Source of the DNA: a bacterium
GTDB taxonomy: Bacteria > Planctomycetota > UBA1135 > UBA2386
DNA length: 7,044 nucleotides
Reading direction: 5' to 3'
Assembly: GCA_011051855.1 (NCBI GenBank)
Contig: DRKG01000088.1
Location: forward strand, 1 to 7,044
Part shown: positions 6,724 to 7,044 of the stretch, piece after piece
Layout: each line of letters opens with the position of its first letter
How positions within the stretch are numbered: the first letter of the stretch is position 1
Made by a program: the position numbers and the translations under genes
The notes under the pieces: generated by a model
Database searches by the model: none
What the model was told of the DNA's origin: nothing
Seen by the model: only the letters and a program-made list of their open reading frames with translations

Positions 6724-7044
6724 CTAACGCGTCGCGCCCTGCAATTCGGCCAGGGCCTGCACCGCCTGGGCCGCCGTGTGGCAGGCGAGCAGCCGCTCGC
6801 GCACCTCGGCCCTCGACAGCAGCTTGGCGATCTCGGCCAGCGTCTTGATGTGCTGCAGCTTCTTGCTGCGCGGAATCACCAACCCGATCACGATCCGGGC
6901 CGGCTCCCCGTCGAGCGTCTCGAACGGAATCCCGGTCGGATTGAGCCCGAGCACCGCCACCAGATCGTCGATGCCATCGATGGCAGCGTGCGGGATCGCG
7001 ATGCCGTGCTCCATGCCGGTCGTCATGCTCTTCTCGCGCACGAC
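6724..7044 (-). CDS. PTS EIIA domain protein, fructose/nitrogen (PtsN) type, 5' end beyond the window
   Basis: Phosphoacceptor protein of the EIIA fructose/Ntr family, which receives phosphate from HPr or NPr on a histidine. EIIA-Ntr members act as regulators (potassium transport, nitrogen or envelope stress) rather than in sugar uptake. The visible part is 107 codons, open to the right edge, so roughly the first 40 residues are missing; a GTG at 7041 is unlikely to be the true start. The conserved block VREKSMTTGMEHGIAIPHA is present, with the phosphorylated histidine in AIPHA (codon 6988-6990). The central strands FETLDGEPARIVIGLVIP and the closing helices beginning HIKTLAEIAKLLS are also typical, and the stop TAG gives a complete C-terminus. 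No EIIB, EIIC or HPr gene is visible, and the domain appears single, consistent with a regulatory EIIA-Ntr-like role. The membrane protein gene follows on the same strand 22 to 112 bp downstream, depending on its start. Confidence 0.88.
   Translation of the reverse strand, partial: VVREKSMTTGMEHGIAIPHAAIDGIDDLVAVLGLNPTGIPFETLDGEPARIVIGLVIPRSKKLQHIKTLAEIAKLLSRAEVRERLLACHTAAQAVQALAELQGATR

Noticed and set aside
4137..6848. Plus-strand open frame of about 900 codons opposite the membrane protein
   Set aside because: The translation is Arg/Gln/His/Pro-rich low complexity with no domain signature. The minus-strand frame has membrane segments, a Rossmann-like region and the ATGA overlap with lpxD.

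Overview
The window is very GC-rich (well above two thirds G+C by eye), densely coded, and has short gaps. It reads as a chromosomal segment of a Gram-negative bacterium: it carries lpxD (lipid A biosynthesis), a sigma-54 activator with its kinase, and a PTS EIIA-Ntr-like protein. The style of the kinase H-box region, the HEAT-like tail ending in a FDP motif, and a membrane protein with a spermidine-synthase-like domain suggest Planctomycetota. That placement is inference from memory of family style, not from a search.

Layout, left to right. (1) On the minus strand, a two-gene unit: a small histidine kinase without a sensor domain (1228-1971), followed by an NtrC-type sigma-54 response regulator (1-1231, cut by the left edge). 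The two overlap by an ATGA, so they are probably translationally coupled. (2) An 88-bp divergent intergenic region (1972-2059). (3) On the plus strand, one gene (2060-3127) in which a complete Sua5/YrdC threonylcarbamoyl-AMP synthase domain is fused to a complete low-molecular-weight phosphatase domain. The phosphatase P-loop looks like that of the protein-arginine phosphatase YwlE. (4) A 26-bp gap between convergent genes. (5) A minus-strand cluster read from right to left: a PTS EIIA domain protein (6724 to beyond the right edge), an 829-residue multi-pass membrane protein with a degraded spermidine-synthase-like domain and a helical, HEAT-like tail (4122-6611), and lpxD (3154-4125). The last two again overlap by an ATGA.

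Functionally, the left pair is a complete cytosolic two-component switch feeding sigma-54 promoters. The central gene joins tRNA t6A modification to protein (probably arginine) dephosphorylation. The right cluster combines outer-membrane lipid A synthesis with a membrane protein of unknown function and a PTS-type regulator.

Four of the five genes whose start is visible have a -10-like hexamer only 7-10 nt before the chosen start codon and no evident Shine-Dalgarno sequence, which suggests leaderless or near-leaderless transcripts. No mobile element, CRISPR array, RNA gene or prophage was seen. The points most worth following are the fusion gene with its YwlE-like signature, the coupled membrane protein, and the start-site pattern.
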